A stretch of DNA of 64,000 nucleotides, from positions 1,116,001 through 1,180,000 of the forward strand of contig NADL03000740.1 of assembly GCA_002205965.3 (NCBI GenBank), written 5' to 3'. The notes beneath the pieces were generated by a model. That model was not told the origin of the DNA. It did no database searches and was given only the letters and a program-made list of their open reading frames with translations. Below, piece after piece: positions 37,501 through 49,500 of this stretch. A program made the translations under genes and the position numbers. This stretch comes from Kappaphycus alvarezii. Lineage: Eukaryota > Rhodophyta > Florideophyceae > Gigartinales > Solieriaceae. Numbering within the stretch: position 1 is the stretch's first letter; every line of letters starts with the position of its first letter.

Positions 37501-40500
37501 GTCTCTCAATTACCGCATCATCTGCCATGTTAATTTCATCAACAAGGACAGCAGCTCCTTGCTTCATCGCTCGGACGACAGGACCGTCTACCCACTCAAA
37601 TAGAGATTCTTCCTTACCACGTGAACGGATGGGTCTGAAGCTTCCGAGAACATCAGACGCCTCCGTGTGTCGGTGACAGTTCACGTTCATGAGTTGACGG
37701 CCCATTGCTTTGCATATTACTGCGCAACAAGTTGTTTTCCCTCCACCTGTGGCACCGACGAGTAGGAAAGGTTCGCTGTTGGCCATCGCGTGGATGACCA
37801 ATATCATCATCCTTTGCATGTGGACGTCATTACAATTCCCTCCAAAGTCAAAGTAGTCAGCAGGACGTCACGAGAAAGTCCGAGTTTCTGCATGCTGTAG
37901 TCAAGGCACTCCTGCCAGACAGTGTTTGTCTGTTGACCTTGACACAATGAATACATTTTGTAGTCATCGAGGGTCTCTTCATCAACACCAGTAATGCTCA
38001 GGAGTATTCTTCACGGTTTGCCTTTCTAGAGTTGTCCTCGTCCGTTCTCCTAGCAGAAAAAAACCGTGAAGCGCCAGTTCGTCCCTCGAACGAGGACCTC
38101 GGGATGCCCATCGAAAAAGATCACGAGCAGTCACAAACCCATCTCTTCCTGAAAACAGATTGGTAGTTTTCCGTCGAATCTGTAGTTCTCTCATTATGGA
38201 AATCATCTTCTCTGCGAAACTACTCGGAATTTGACATCGCGTCTCTAGAATTGTGAGAAGGTCTTCATCAGGAAGGTCGGGGACCTGAATTTCAATGAAC
38301 CGGCTGCGGAACGCACGCGATAGCTCCTTTCGACCACCGTACAATCCTGGCGGGTTCTGTGTTGCAAACAACGTGAACCCATCTGCCGCTTTTACAACCT
38401 CCCCTGTTTCCGGTATTAGGATCTCGCGGTTGTCATCAAGCAATCTATTCAAAGATTCCAATACTTCAGGCGGAGCCAAGTTGAGCTCGTCCAGAAGCAC
38501 CCAGCTGCCCTTTCTAGCAGCCGTAACGAGCGGTCCCTCATGAAATATCAGAGCTCCTTGCGGTGTCGTCACGTAACCCCCGATGTACTCAGTTATGTCT
38601 GTGTGTTCATGATTGTTAATTCTCACCAAGTCATTCCCTGTTGTTTCCGCAAGATACGTTACTAAAGCGGTCTTCCCAGCAGCAGTCGGACCCTGAAGAA
38701 TAATTGGAAGGCGGCTCGTCCCAAATGCTAACGCCCGACAAGCATCGCGCAAAACTTTTCTCACTGCGGGTGATATAACAAAATTTGTCTTGCTGTTCCT
38801 CTGCTCGTCTGTGTTGCCTTTTTCCATTGAGCCACTTGATTCCCCGCAAGCGCTATTGGAAAACCTTCGATGAGGCAGATTCGATTTTTTATAGGCGCAG
38901 GTATGGAGAGATAATCTGAAAGCCTTCTAATACGCTTCCCTTTCGAGCTATTCTGGAGCAGTAGCTTTTCAGCCAGCGTAGTAACGAGCGTTCTGCTGGA
39001 CACTGCCAAGGGTGTTGCGTAAGCCAGAAGAGCCCCCTCGAAAAGCGCTCTACGTACTTGACCAGCTCCTCGATGCATGTATGTATCGATTCCGGACGCA
39101 TAACTCAGCATTCTTGTTAACGTCCGTAGGCTGAATCTCATTGGTCTCCCGTTTGATCCTTCAATACGACCCGAACTTCCCATGGAAACGCACTGGACAT
39201 GAAAAAAGCGACATTTTCAGCGACAGAGCTCTCGTCACGGGGTAAACTTTTCAAGTCTTCAAAGGAGCGTCTCTCCTTGTAGAAGCGATGAAGCGCCACC
39301 AACATAATGTCCTCAATGTCAGACATGTCACCGTAACAAAACTCGGAGAAACGTGTCCGAAGAACAGCCGGGAGTGGACGCTTGCCGACATCAGTCGGAG
39401 GATTCATTGCAGCAAACAACCGAAAGCCGGGTGCAGCCGCCAAGATATCCCCATTCTCATTCGGTAGCATCATTGTACCCCTGTCTACAACACTTACTAG
39501 GCCTTCCAGCAATTCACACGGTGCTAAGTTCACTTCATCCAAAAGAATCCAGTCTCCATTTCGCATTGCCTGTGAAAGTACACCATCGGCGAACTCAAAA
39601 TCTATTTTGCGTCTCGATTGCTGGGACCTCGGGCGTTTCATTGGTGGCGGTGTCGGTTGGACTGGGCTGTGAGAATGAGAAACCTTTGAGCGTTTTCTTG
39701 CAGGTTCAATATATCATTTAACTCATCAGTATCGGTGACAAATGAGGACGGGGAACGTAGCAGAGTGATTCGCTGCAAACTGCGTACCACGTCTGCCCAC
39801 ATTCGATTGCTTTCCTCGTTAGATTCCCTCACTGAGCGCGGAATACCGTTCAGTGCGCCTTTCATTAGTCGAATTGCCCTTTCATGTTGCTTTACTGAGC
39901 GGGACGATTTGTGCAAAGCGTCCAAAAATGCAGCGTTCTTCTTCGCTGAAAGCACGGAGCGGAAAGCCTGTTCGAACCTCCGCGCCAGAGCCGGGATGAT
40001 TGCCGCATGTTCAATCGGCCGAAACCCGCCGACTAGATCACTGAGCTCGCTTTGCCGGGAAAGATTCGCAACGAAAACTCTCTTTCCGAGCATCCTCGCA
40101 ATCTCCTGAATGGCTGCCGTCTTCCCGGAGCCCGCCTCTCCTGTGAGTAGGACGTTCTCCTCATGCTGCAAACTACGCAAAACCCTTTCCAACAGGCGCA
40201 CCGTGTGCCCCGTGAAAGTTAAACGTTGTGAGGATTCCCTCCCACTCTGGACTGAGCGAGGCATAAAAGCCCTACCGATGTGTAAAGTCTGTTCATCGCA
40301 AGACAGAGATGGTCTGCGCCGCATTAGCATCTCTCTACCAATCTCAGAAGAAAGTGACCAAGCTGCCGCGATGATACTGACAAGGTTATCTCCTTGCTCA
40401 TTAATCGGACACCACCCTAGTAGCACGTCCATAGTTTCGAGCAACGCATTCTCTGCAGATAAGAACTCGTCGGACTGTGATCTAAGCGTTTTCAAGCGGT

Positions 40501-42260
40501 TGCATATTCGAACTGACTCCCTTAGTGTAGGCTTCGGATTAGTGGCCCTCTATGCTCCTGCAGATAGTGACTTACATCGTTAACGGCCTGCACAACCTCT
40601 CTATGCAATCCCGAATACTAGGAAATCGATGACCCAGAATTCTGACCTGGTCATCTTTTGAAAGGGTTCGCATCGAGATCCTGGTCCAGCACCCCCAGCC
40701 GCCCGGTGGTTCCCATGATTCATCGTCTGCAAAGTCAGTCACTGTCCTTGTTGCAATGCAACGAAATCCTCGACCAACCTCCAGTGGTTCCCCCCACAAC
40801 TGCCGCGCTCAATTTGTCCCCAGGGCGCAGTTTTGTCAGGTTGCTAATAATGGCAGTCGCTGACGAAAGGCCTATGGACGCTTTGGGAAGGTTCTCAAAC
40901 ACCAACCAGTCACCCTTCTGCACAGCCAATCCGATGGGCCCCGGCCTCCATCGAAAGCCTCCACCCTGCGGAAGCGGTACAACTCCGCCAACTAGCGCAG
41001 AAAAGGTATCTCCTTCTGATGTTGACATAGCACTGTCCATTTGAATGAATGTCACACCTGGGGACTCAGTGACATGAACACAGCGATTGTAGTACGTTTC
41101 CCTTGCCAGTAAAGATATCAACTCAGTTTTCCCGCATCCAGTCTCCCCCTCCAGCAAAATGGGCCGTCCATGGCATAATCCCATGCGGCCATCGAAACTG
41201 CTTCCCGTATACCTGGAGTAATGGTTGTCCTTTGCTCACCCTCTATCATTGTCGCGTCCACGCTCAGGTTAGTCTCCTTCTTACTACTCCTGAATGTACC
41301 ACGACGCCTCATCGTGACACCAGATACACGCACGTAATGCTGAGCAGCAGGGCCAAACTCGGCAGGAAGATTCTCGAAGCAGACGTCGGCGTCGTCTGGG
41401 CTATTTTCGGCTGACAATTGAGAGGAGTTGCGCAGGTGCCTCTCTTCTGCCATGGCAACGGCAATCGACTTGTCGCGTGCACAAAGCCCATTTTAGTTCT
41501 CTCCACACTGAGGGATTGCTCTTGTACTGAATTTCTGCTTCCCAGTCATCCATGTGAAAGACGGTCTCAATAGGCCCGTCCACTTCTTCTCCAGGAGCAT
41601 ATGTACGGCGAGTGCGGTCTCGCCTTCGATATCTTGATTAGATTTGTGAATGAGTGACGGCCAATCGAAAAGGGAGGATACCCTTTTACCACCTAGCAAG
41701 GCGACGAGGGTCGTGGCTCTGTCATCCATGTTTCGAATGGCCAGGTGACTGTTGCTCAAGAAGCTCCAAAGTAAGCTCCCAGTTCCGGGTAAGCCTCTCA
41801 TGATATTGAGAAATCGTAGAGCTGGAATAAGGCCAGCTGACCTTGCGAAAACTAGAAACTGAACAACTTCCCGCATGTCACTCTCTCTCAGACAGGAGGC
41901 CGGCGATAAACATCAAGGGGACATACATGTGATATGAGGAGAGCTTCAGCCACATGACATGTGAACAACCGCTCACGTTGTAGCAAATTACTGGATGGGG
42001 CGTTGCTTTCCATAAGTATAGCGATAGCATTTTGCAGGCGCTGTTGCTGCATTGAGCGACGCGAATATCCACAGCCACCAGTTTGGTCAACTGGATTCAT
42101 TAGTTGGTCGATGTCTGGCAAAAAGGGAAAGAGGATATCAAGTCAAGGGCATAAACCTGGATCAATGTGGAATTTGCCACAGCGTTCGTAGAGAAACTGA
42201 GAAGCTGAGCAATGACGTTAGATCCGTCGCCGCCGCCCGAGTTAGATTGGCTTGATACTG
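25523..42260 (-). CDS. MDN1: Midasin (MDN1/Rea1), giant AAA+ ribosome-biogenesis ATPase, frameshifted
   Basis: Nuclear dynein-related ATPase that removes assembly factors from pre-60S particles. About 5,500 residues, as expected. N-terminal domain at 41.5-42.2 kb. Walker A motifs of the AAA ring: GETGCGKT (about 41148), GEAGSGKT (40141), GPTAAGKT (38692), GATGGGKT (37756) and GPPGCG with one base lost inside it (about 36620); the AAA6 unit (about 34.6-36.1 kb) is degenerate. Walker B forms such as WVLLDELNLAPP recur. A long helical linker follows (28.6-34.5 kb), then a Glu/Asp-rich tail (26.6-28.6 kb) and a C-terminal MIDAS domain with DDSESM (about 26120) and IIISDG, which binds Ytm1 and Rsa4 in yeast. 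Stop at 25523. About twenty frame changes; no clear introns. The first exon is unresolved: an ATG at about 42319 is possible. Confidence 0.97.
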
Positions 42261-42317
42261 TATAAAAGGCGTCGGCGTTGGCGTGCGGCGCAGAAACGGG
42301 TAGGGCTACGCGACATA

Positions 42318-42499
42318 GTAAGTAGAGTACAGTGCTGTACTCTACTGTACAGTACTATGTCAGGATGGGACTTTATCGTAAGTACTGTACTGTACTGAAC
42401 TGAACTGTACTGTACAGTACAGTGGGGATACAGTACTGTACAGTACAGTATCTCCCCGCTGAACTGTGGACATGCGTTACTACTGTACCGTACCGTATG
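42318..42499. repeat. CAGTAC/GTACTG palindromic tract upstream of midasin
   Basis: Dense overlapping TACTGTACAGTAC units. Within it 42420-42461 forms a hairpin: AGTGGGGATAC pairs with GTATCTCCCCGCT around a CAGTAC core. It lies in the 5' flank of midasin and abuts the left end of the inverted-repeat element. Similar but shorter tracts occur near 2.8, 18.4, 23.06, 46.5 and 54.78 kb. Confidence 0.8.
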
Positions 42500-42591
42500 A
42501 CAGTACACTGCCGCTCGATGCCATAGCACACCCCCCAAATCTGAGTTTCCCCATGAAAAACTAGTTTATTTTAAAAACAAATCTGCTAAAC
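42500..42591 (+). repeat. Left terminal inverted repeat
   Basis: Starts ACAGTACACTGCCGCTCGAT. It matches the reverse complement of 46414-46505 over about 92 bases with roughly 75-80% identity by eye, best at the outer 35 bases. Confidence 0.85.
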
Positions 42592-42935
42592 TTGTTCCTT
42601 GCCTCAATAAACGGTTAGAGCAAACCTACTCGTGCGCTAAAATTTAGATCATAATTTACAGATATAGAAATCAAAATAGAGCCGTTTGGGCTGGCAAACC
42701 TACCGGTGAGTTGCTAAAATCGATCCGTTTTGCCGTGAACGGTCCAATACTCAAGTCGTACTCAACAGGAGCCAACCAGTCGCAATGAGCCCAACGTTTA
42801 CCAATAATGCAAACCATACAACAGAATGACGCACCTTAAGTGATAACCCATCTGAGGTCCTCAACGAAATGCAGAGGCAATCTATCTTCTTGCCTCTGAA
42901 ATACCTTCCTCTCTTGCTCCGAACACTTTCTCGTA

Positions 42936-43374
42936 ATGGTTGACCCCATTGAGGCAGCGGCTTTCCTGAAAGCTCGATCAGCTGCTCTCGCGGCATCAAC
43001 TGCTGCTGTTGCAGCTATTCAAAAGCCGAAAAAAGGAAGAACTACAAAGGAAGGAAGAAGGGATCACGAAACATCATTCGAGGAGAAAGCAGTTGGCTTC
43101 GTGACTATCTGGGATCCAAACTCATCTACAACCTTCGTAGTTTTCGACGAAGATTCAGATTCCTCGCGTTATGTTTTTAAAGCTTCATCACGATCTGACT
43201 ACCCATTTTCCTCTCATTTGGCGTCAGCAGAAAGATGCTGCTGGTAAACCAGAATACACTCCTAAATCAAGGTTCTTCTGTTTCGAGTGTTGGGAACTGG
43301 CAGATCATTCGATGATATGGACGATGCCACGCATGGCACCAGAAACGTTGAGTTTTTATTTCAAGCACTTTTGA
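42936..43374 (+). CDS. Unrecognised cargo protein in the inverted-repeat element
   Basis: Two overlapping frames (42936-43247 and 43171-43374) join with one shift near 43.18 kb into about 140 residues starting MVDPIEAAAFLKARSAAL. The N-terminus is Ala-rich and helical, followed by a Lys/Arg-rich patch, then a Trp/Phe/Asp-rich globular part (VTIWDPNSS, FVVFDEDSD, FFCFECWELADHS). The Cys pair in FECWEL is too sparse for a finger. No family recognised. It runs opposite to the transposase, so it is cargo or part of a second element. Confidence 0.45.
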
Positions 43375-43559
43375 AGTTGCATGCTTAAGCTCTACGGACC
43401 TTCGTTTTTGAATAGGCTTCCCAATGTTTCTGAGTTGCAACGTTCAAGAAGGCTACAGTGAGTATGGATTCAGAGGTTGTGTAGGCGCTGTTGATTGATG
43501 CAAAATTGTTTGGAAGAACTGCCCCACCAGCTCAAGGGTCAGTATCATAACACGAAAGA

Positions 43560-44301
43560 AGGGAAATTAGCAACTATTCAGGTTGAAGCGTGGTGTATCG
43601 CGATCTATACTTGTGGAACTGGTTTGCGGGACGGTGTGTACAAATAATGACAAGACAATGCTCGCAGTTTCTCCTCTGTTCACTTCTATTCTGAACGGTA
43701 CGTATAGATTCCTTACCAACTGAACGGCTTCATGGGTCATCACGCGCACGTACCTTGCCATACTTGCTGGTCGATGAATATATCCTGAATGGACTATATT
43801 TGCCAAGCCGATCCATGACCCTGCGAATGAGGGGGAGGCTGTATACCAAAATTCAGGAAGCTCTCGAAAGGACATTGAGAACTTTTGGTGTCATTCAAGC
43901 ACGCTTCAAGTTTTGCGCCGCGAGTATCTCCTATGGTTCAAGAATGATATCATTTCTATGAGTGAAACATGTGTTATATTGCATATGTTGGTCAGGATGA
44001 ATCAAGAAGGTTTTTTCAGGAGGATGTCTCTGAGGAGAGCGAGTTTTTGATTTGATTACAGAACTTTATGATGAGGAGCACGCCAATCTCTGGAGCGAGG
44101 GAATGAGAATGCCGAGCTAGCGGAGAGCTTGGCTGCACAGGCATCTGAAGAAGGGGAGCAGATATCGACGCCATGCAAATCGAGAGAGCTTTTTGACGTC
44201 GTCTATGGGTTTTCAAGCTCTCCAACAAGACCTGGTTTGCTCTGCACAAAAACGGCGACGGCGACAGACACAGACATTCGTTTAGGCCTTGCACAGTAGA
44301 A
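43560..44301 (+). pseudogene. Further broken plus-strand frames in the element
   Basis: Protein-like stretches include LATIQVEAWCIAIYTCGTGL (about 43.57 kb), a 68-codon frame at 43755-43961 with LEIP-free basic helices, and a final frame ending LCTKTATATDTDIRLGLAQ at 44301. Stops separate them. They may be the continuation of the 42.94 kb gene, but no link can be shown. Confidence 0.3.
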
Positions 44302-45226
44302 CAAGAAATAACAGAATATCTAGGACTGAGTTTAGCGACAGTGCCTTAAATCTATGCTCTATTGCTTGAAAACATGAGCCATATGCCCGTCCTCCTGTAG
44401 AACTCAAGAAATGCAGGAGAATCATCTATTGCATTTTGACTCTTTCCTGTCACAGGAAAGGTGTACAGGAATCCTGTGCACTGACCTGGCGTATTATACC
44501 TTCCAAACCCTGCTTTGTCTTAGTTCTGACCCAAGTATAGACCTGATGCACCATTTTTTTAGTAAATATATGTGATTTCTCTGGGTTTCGGAACTCAAGT
44601 CGCTGTTGTGCGGGAGTCTTGTATCGGAATAGCACGAGCAAAATAGAAACCGCCATGTAGGAGAGTCCTTTAGACGATGTTTTGTTTAGGACTAACTTTG
44701 GCTCAAATATCACTGGCATCACTGAAGGTAGCGATAGGGCAGGCAAAACTGCTCTAGTGTGCGTTGTTTATCTCAAGCTTGTTGGGCAAGTTCCCCATAA
44801 TCTTGGATAAGAAATTTGTCTCATTCTGCTTATATTCCTTTGAGAACGGAAAGAACTCCTAAGAATGATTTCATTGAGAGATACTTCATGTTTTTTCTAC
44901 TAGTTTCTACTGACCTTAATCACCATCTTTCTCACCACTACTTCACTCATTCCATTGAGAACCTGAGCCCGCTATCGAAGTTTCTATCCTCTTCCTGCGG
45001 AATAGTTCCTTCATCACCCTCTGACTCCTCGCCCCCTCCTGCTACGCTTTTCCTGCACTCTCATGCGCCTTGCGTTCATGACATCCCTCATTATCTCCTT
45101 GAAGTCCTCAGACTCCGGAGGCAAGAGCTTAAAAGCTGTAAGTCAGCATTGGTGTCATGCTCCTCCTCTTTTCTCTGGACTGAACGAAGCAAGATTTTGT
45201 TCCCCTCTTCCATGCTTTTCTTGATA

Positions 45227-45874
45227 TCAGCGAGAACAATGCCAAGTTCTCTTGTCTGCGGAGGAATTTCCTCCATTTCTCCTCTTAACGCCTACTGGCC
45301 GGGTCTCATCTCTGCCTGCACCACTTCGGCCGCACAGGACCCCCCGCGGCCATCGCTGCCGCCACATCTTCTTCATGAACAACAATGCTGGACTGATTTC
45401 AAGACCCTTGAGCGACGCCTTTACTACTGCACAGGGAACATGACCAGTAGAATTGCTCTCATTGGATCTGACAGGTGGCGATTTACAAGGTGACTTTGCC
45501 TGCCTCTTTGCGCAGTCGTCCGCAAACTTGTCCTGCTGGCAAAGAAAGTCGGCTACAGCGACGAACTTGAAAGGCAGCGCATACATAAGAACCCCATTAG
45601 AGCCTTTGCTACTCGCCTTCTTCCTGTACTGCTGCTGAGGCAATTCCTCCAGATCGTCCGCATTTGCTCCAGAGATGTTCATTGACCGTACTTTCATTCG
45701 CGCTGCAATAAAATGCTGGCCTTCACGTGCGAGCCTCTGCCACGTGCTATGCAATGAGCTAGCAGTACGGTCTATGTTGTACTTTCTCTGGTAGATAGAA
45801 CCTGACCTACTTGGGCATGATTTCGAGCCCATTCCATTCGGGCAAATTTGTGTCTTTCGGTCAAAAGGGGGCAT
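45227..45874 (-). pseudogene. Possible middle part of the Tc1/mariner transposase
   Basis: A 215-codon minus-strand frame directly after the transposase N-terminus. The segment RKYNIDRTASSLHSTW followed by QRLAREGQ recalls the KKFNLDGPDG..YYWHDLR stretch around the first catalytic Asp of Tc1/mariner enzymes. The later DDE residues are not recognisable. Position and orientation support the reading; sequence support is modest. Confidence 0.4.
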
Positions 45875-45896
45875 GTTTAACTTTGCGGTACCTTAG

Positions 45897-46209
45897 ATGG
45901 ACGCTCTCTGTAAGATAAGCACGAGTTCGGCTGACCGCAATTGGCAGCTGTAAGGCGTCACGTAGCCACGAGAGCTGAGGGGATGATTTGATGCTGCTCT
46001 CAAAAGCCTTCTTTCATCCCTAACCGTAAGTTTGCGTCGGTTGTTGCGGTGGTTATTTTTGCCATAGGACTCAGGACTACGGAGAAAGTTTTGATCACTT
46101 TGCGCGACCGTTTGAGTTGGTTGGCGATTTCTGAGATGTTTTTGCCCGCTGTTTGCAGTGCTAACGCTCGAGATCGCTCTGTGCCACTTAGTTGCGTGCC
46201 GCGGGGCAT
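45897..46209 (-). pseudogene. Tc1/mariner transposase N-terminal DNA-binding domain, frameshifted
   Basis: Starts MPRGTQLSGTERSRALAL and continues with AGKNISEIANQLKRSRKVIK, a helix-turn-helix of the Tc1/mariner type. After one shift near 46.10 kb it reads FLRSPESYGKNNHRNNRRKL then TVRDERRLLRAASNHPLSS, the second DNA-binding half of the paired-like domain. It then ends at a stop near 45.90 kb. The start is about 300 bases inside the right inverted repeat. Confidence 0.85.
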
Positions 46210-46413
46210 TTTAGGGTACGGAGGAACGGTGTTGAAATCGATTGAGAAGGATAGGGGTCAAGGATTGCGGCTCAACTGTTGAAGAGGGGAGTAAGAATTT
46301 AAGTGTGCTATGACTCCAGACACCCCCTAAAAATTATTTCTTATAGTTGCTGTAAGAATATCGAAGTATTGAATTTAAAATGCACTTTTCAGGGGTTATT
46401 TGATGGGTGAATG

Positions 46414-46505
46414 CGTGTATCAGATTAGTTTTTAAAATAGCGTAGATTATAACGGAGAAACCATGATTTAGGGGTGTGCTATCGTATCGAGTGGCAGTGT
46501 ACTGT
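46414..46505 (-). repeat. Right terminal inverted repeat
   Basis: Reverse-complement partner of 42500-42591; the outer end reads GGCAGTGTACTGT. The transposase frame points inward from this side. Confidence 0.85.
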
Positions 46506-49500
46506 TACCTGTACTGCACTATACTGCTGTATAGTTGTCATACTGTACAAGTATGCCGCGAAGTACACTGCAAGTTAACAGAATATGAATAATTAAATCT
46601 ACGAAGAGGGGGGGAATCTTTGAATGTGTTCAAAAACCTGAACCGTACGGGTAGTGGTTACACTACAAGACTAAGAACATCTCCAGGCGACGGCTGAACC
46701 ATCACCCACTGCAAAAAGGACAAAGGGGTGACTAGAAGAAAATTCCACCATCTAAATACGGGATCCAGACAGCTTGAAAACTATCTAAGAACACGTTTCC
46801 CACCGAGCTACTTTACCGTAAACGCGGCTGCAGCACAGAAGCGAGAGCGCGACCAATGCGTGAACTCATGACGGGAGCTGGTAACATATCGCAGAATGCT
46901 AATGATCGGCTACGGCTCAGTGGCAAGAGTGTGATCAATGCACGACCACATGACAGGAGCCGAGATACACTGTCGTACAATGCAAGCAGTGGCTATACGA
47001 CGCGAGTTCTTTAAATGACTGATTACAGCTCAGTGGTCTGCGCACTTTGCAATAAAGAGGGATGACAGCTCAGCTCATGCTCATGCTGCTGATGCAAGTA
47101 TGTCTCCGAAGGGCTAGCGCCCAAGAAAGCAGGCTGTACTATTAGAATATCTGGCTGGCTGATCGCGGCCAACTGGAGGAGGGGATATAGGGGATTACAG
47201 GAAGCAAATGAGGTTCATTTTTTGGAAATTTGTGCCCCTCACCGTTCTGTACCAAATGTGAGCCGTTCCTGAAATACCAACTCCCGTATTATTACATCCC
47301 AATTGGGTATTATGGTAGATTTGGGTGCACGAAAGTAGCCGATTTCTGTCCTCGTCCAGGCTCCTGACAATCATTGAACCTCGAGAATTCTCGGTGTGGC
47401 TTCAATACTACTGCTAAGTCCCACTTTTTCACCCTGGAACGCCATGTCGAGAAGGAATTTTCCGGAAACACTCGATGTAAATGGCGATCATCTCATGCAC
47501 TGCTTGCATGTAGCCCACAGGATCAAACGACATGATAGCCAAGTAAACATTCTCGCAAAAGACCTCACAAGAGCTGCTCGCCATCCTGTCGTAGAGCCAC
47601 GCCATGGTCTCCACCGCACGAGACCGGACATCCAAGCAATGGGAAGCAGCAGAGGACCGACTTTTTTGATGTTACCTTCGTGAATCCCTCCCTCCCTCCA
47701 ACAGGAGAGTGAAGGCCTTCAACCTATGTCCTCTCTAAATACTAAGCGAAATAGAAAGCAGAGAAGATATCAATCTTTTGTCGCGAACTCCACCAGAGGT
47801 AGGTTCGTGCCTGTGCCAATCTCCACTCTTGGAGGGTGGCCCGGATGCATGTGCAGTGCTGAATGACGTGGCAAGGAACGTGGCAGTGAGGGCATTGGAG
47901 ACGTACGGAAAGATTCGGGGGATTTTGATGCAAGGTCACGCTGCAGAAGCCGTCATGTCCAATGCAACCTGCTTGATGGCTGGCCTGAAGGTAGCCTTTC
48001 ATGGAGCGTAGTTACTTTCCCATTACTGTTTCTGCAAATCCTTTTGAGTCGATTGTGGTTGTCTGGAAAAGTATGGGATAGATCGGATATATCTTTCAAA
48101 ATTAAAACACCTAACCTTCCCCTATAGGCCCCTCCAATGTTAAAACGGACGACACCGAAGTATCCCATGGCTCAAAATTTCGGGCCAAAAGGAAGAAATG
48201 CATGATAAAAACTTCGAAACACGCTGTTACTTGACTTTTTTGATAAAAAAATTCGAAGCACGCGAGTTTGATCCCTCATCACGAATTCCATGTCTTAACT
48301 TTCGCCAAAAAAAATCCTCACAGGGCAGTTTTCCCTAGAAGGGAAAATAATCAGCTCTTAAGAGCGTGCCCTGCGTTTCAAACGCGTCTCGAGACATTCA
48401 ACACGGGCCCTTCCAAACCACGAACTCATTGAATTCACTGATGACCAAAATTAACCAAATAATGGTAATCCAGAGGTTACCAACCTCCCTATATTACACC
48501 TACAAAAATTACCCGTCACTAAAATAGCTCCGGTTGGCATTCATCAAAATTATTCTCCTTCCAAATACGAAGATAACAGATGGGAATGAGAGTAAATAAT
48601 TCTTCCAAAAAGACGTCAAATCAAGCTCAGAACCGTGGAAGTGGATTCAATTAAAGAAAAGGAGACCAAATTCTCAATCTAATTGAGCAGTAACCACATC
48701 TCTTCGAGGATAAATGGGAAAATAGTAGCATTAGAACAGGGAACACATTCCCAGATAAGGAAAGATCGTTCGATAGTCTTGGGAAAAAGTTTTTCACATT
48801 TTGTCGGCAAAAAATATCGACAGCAGATATTACGATGCCTATGATGTACGTCGACCTAAAAAACTCGCTGTAGACTAGCTTAATTGTTACAAATTTGGCG
48901 ATATAAGAGAATTGAGAAGGTTTCTTCGAGGAAACTATGACTTCCATTGGAGTCGATCTTGATCGGCTCAATTAAGGAGACGAATGGACACAATTTTGTA
49001 CTCCAAGTTTATCTGGATCCTCGCTAACAGACGCTACAAAGAAACCATCGTGTATTGGAATGCACAGAAACAGACCCGAGAGGATAAAGAACCAGAATTC
49101 CCTCGGCAATAAAAGGAGAGGCATTTAATAACTATGCAAATACCCGGCCTTCGATGGACCTGCTTTCTCTTTAAACCCTGTGAGTGTAAGTAGCTCGGGG
49201 GTCTGACATACCGGTTTGGTAGAGATTTGTTAGAGACTCGTCGAGTCAAAGGACGCAGATTGTCTAGAAGAGCCAACAGTATGTAGCAAACGGCTAACGG
49301 CAAGAGTTCGATGAAAAACAAGAGGTGACGAAGCCCACATAGAGACTGTGGTCCGGTGGACTGAAAAGAAAGAAAAGGGGAAGGAAAGTGTGAAAGAACG
49401 ATTGAAGTCGGCAAGCAACCAAAGAAGCGACTGAAGCCGAGCGAGGTGTTGTGTGTAGCGCGAAAAAAGGGCTAGCGAGGCTCAAAAGGGGATTTATGTC

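Larger units (their letters stand above)
42500..46505. mobile_element. 4.0 kb element with terminal inverted repeats and Tc1/mariner transposase remnant
   Basis: Both ends carry ACAGTACACTGCC followed by CTCGAT, ATAGCACACCCC and ATTTTAAAAAC-AATCTG in inverted orientation, about 92 bases long. Inside, the minus strand holds a Tc1/mariner N-terminus close to the right end; the plus strand holds unrelated frames. At 4 kb it is far longer than a usual Tc1/mariner (1.3-2 kb), so it has either gained cargo or been invaded. Flanks show TA near both ends but no exact duplication. Ends sit within CAGTAC-rich sequence. Confidence 0.8.

Noticed and set aside
25523..42260. Programmed frameshifting or a split midasin gene
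   Set aside because: Shifts are numerous, scattered and without a common slippery site, and similar shifts affect all other genes.
44450..44746. 98-codon minus-strand frame as transposase C-terminus
   Set aside because: Position fits, but no DDE-domain block such as PDLNPIE is visible.
46645..46725. tRNA-Leu-like segment (GTAGTGGTTACACTAC then CTAAGAA)
   Set aside because: The anticodon stem does not pair, no acceptor stem and no proper B-box; chance resemblance more likely.
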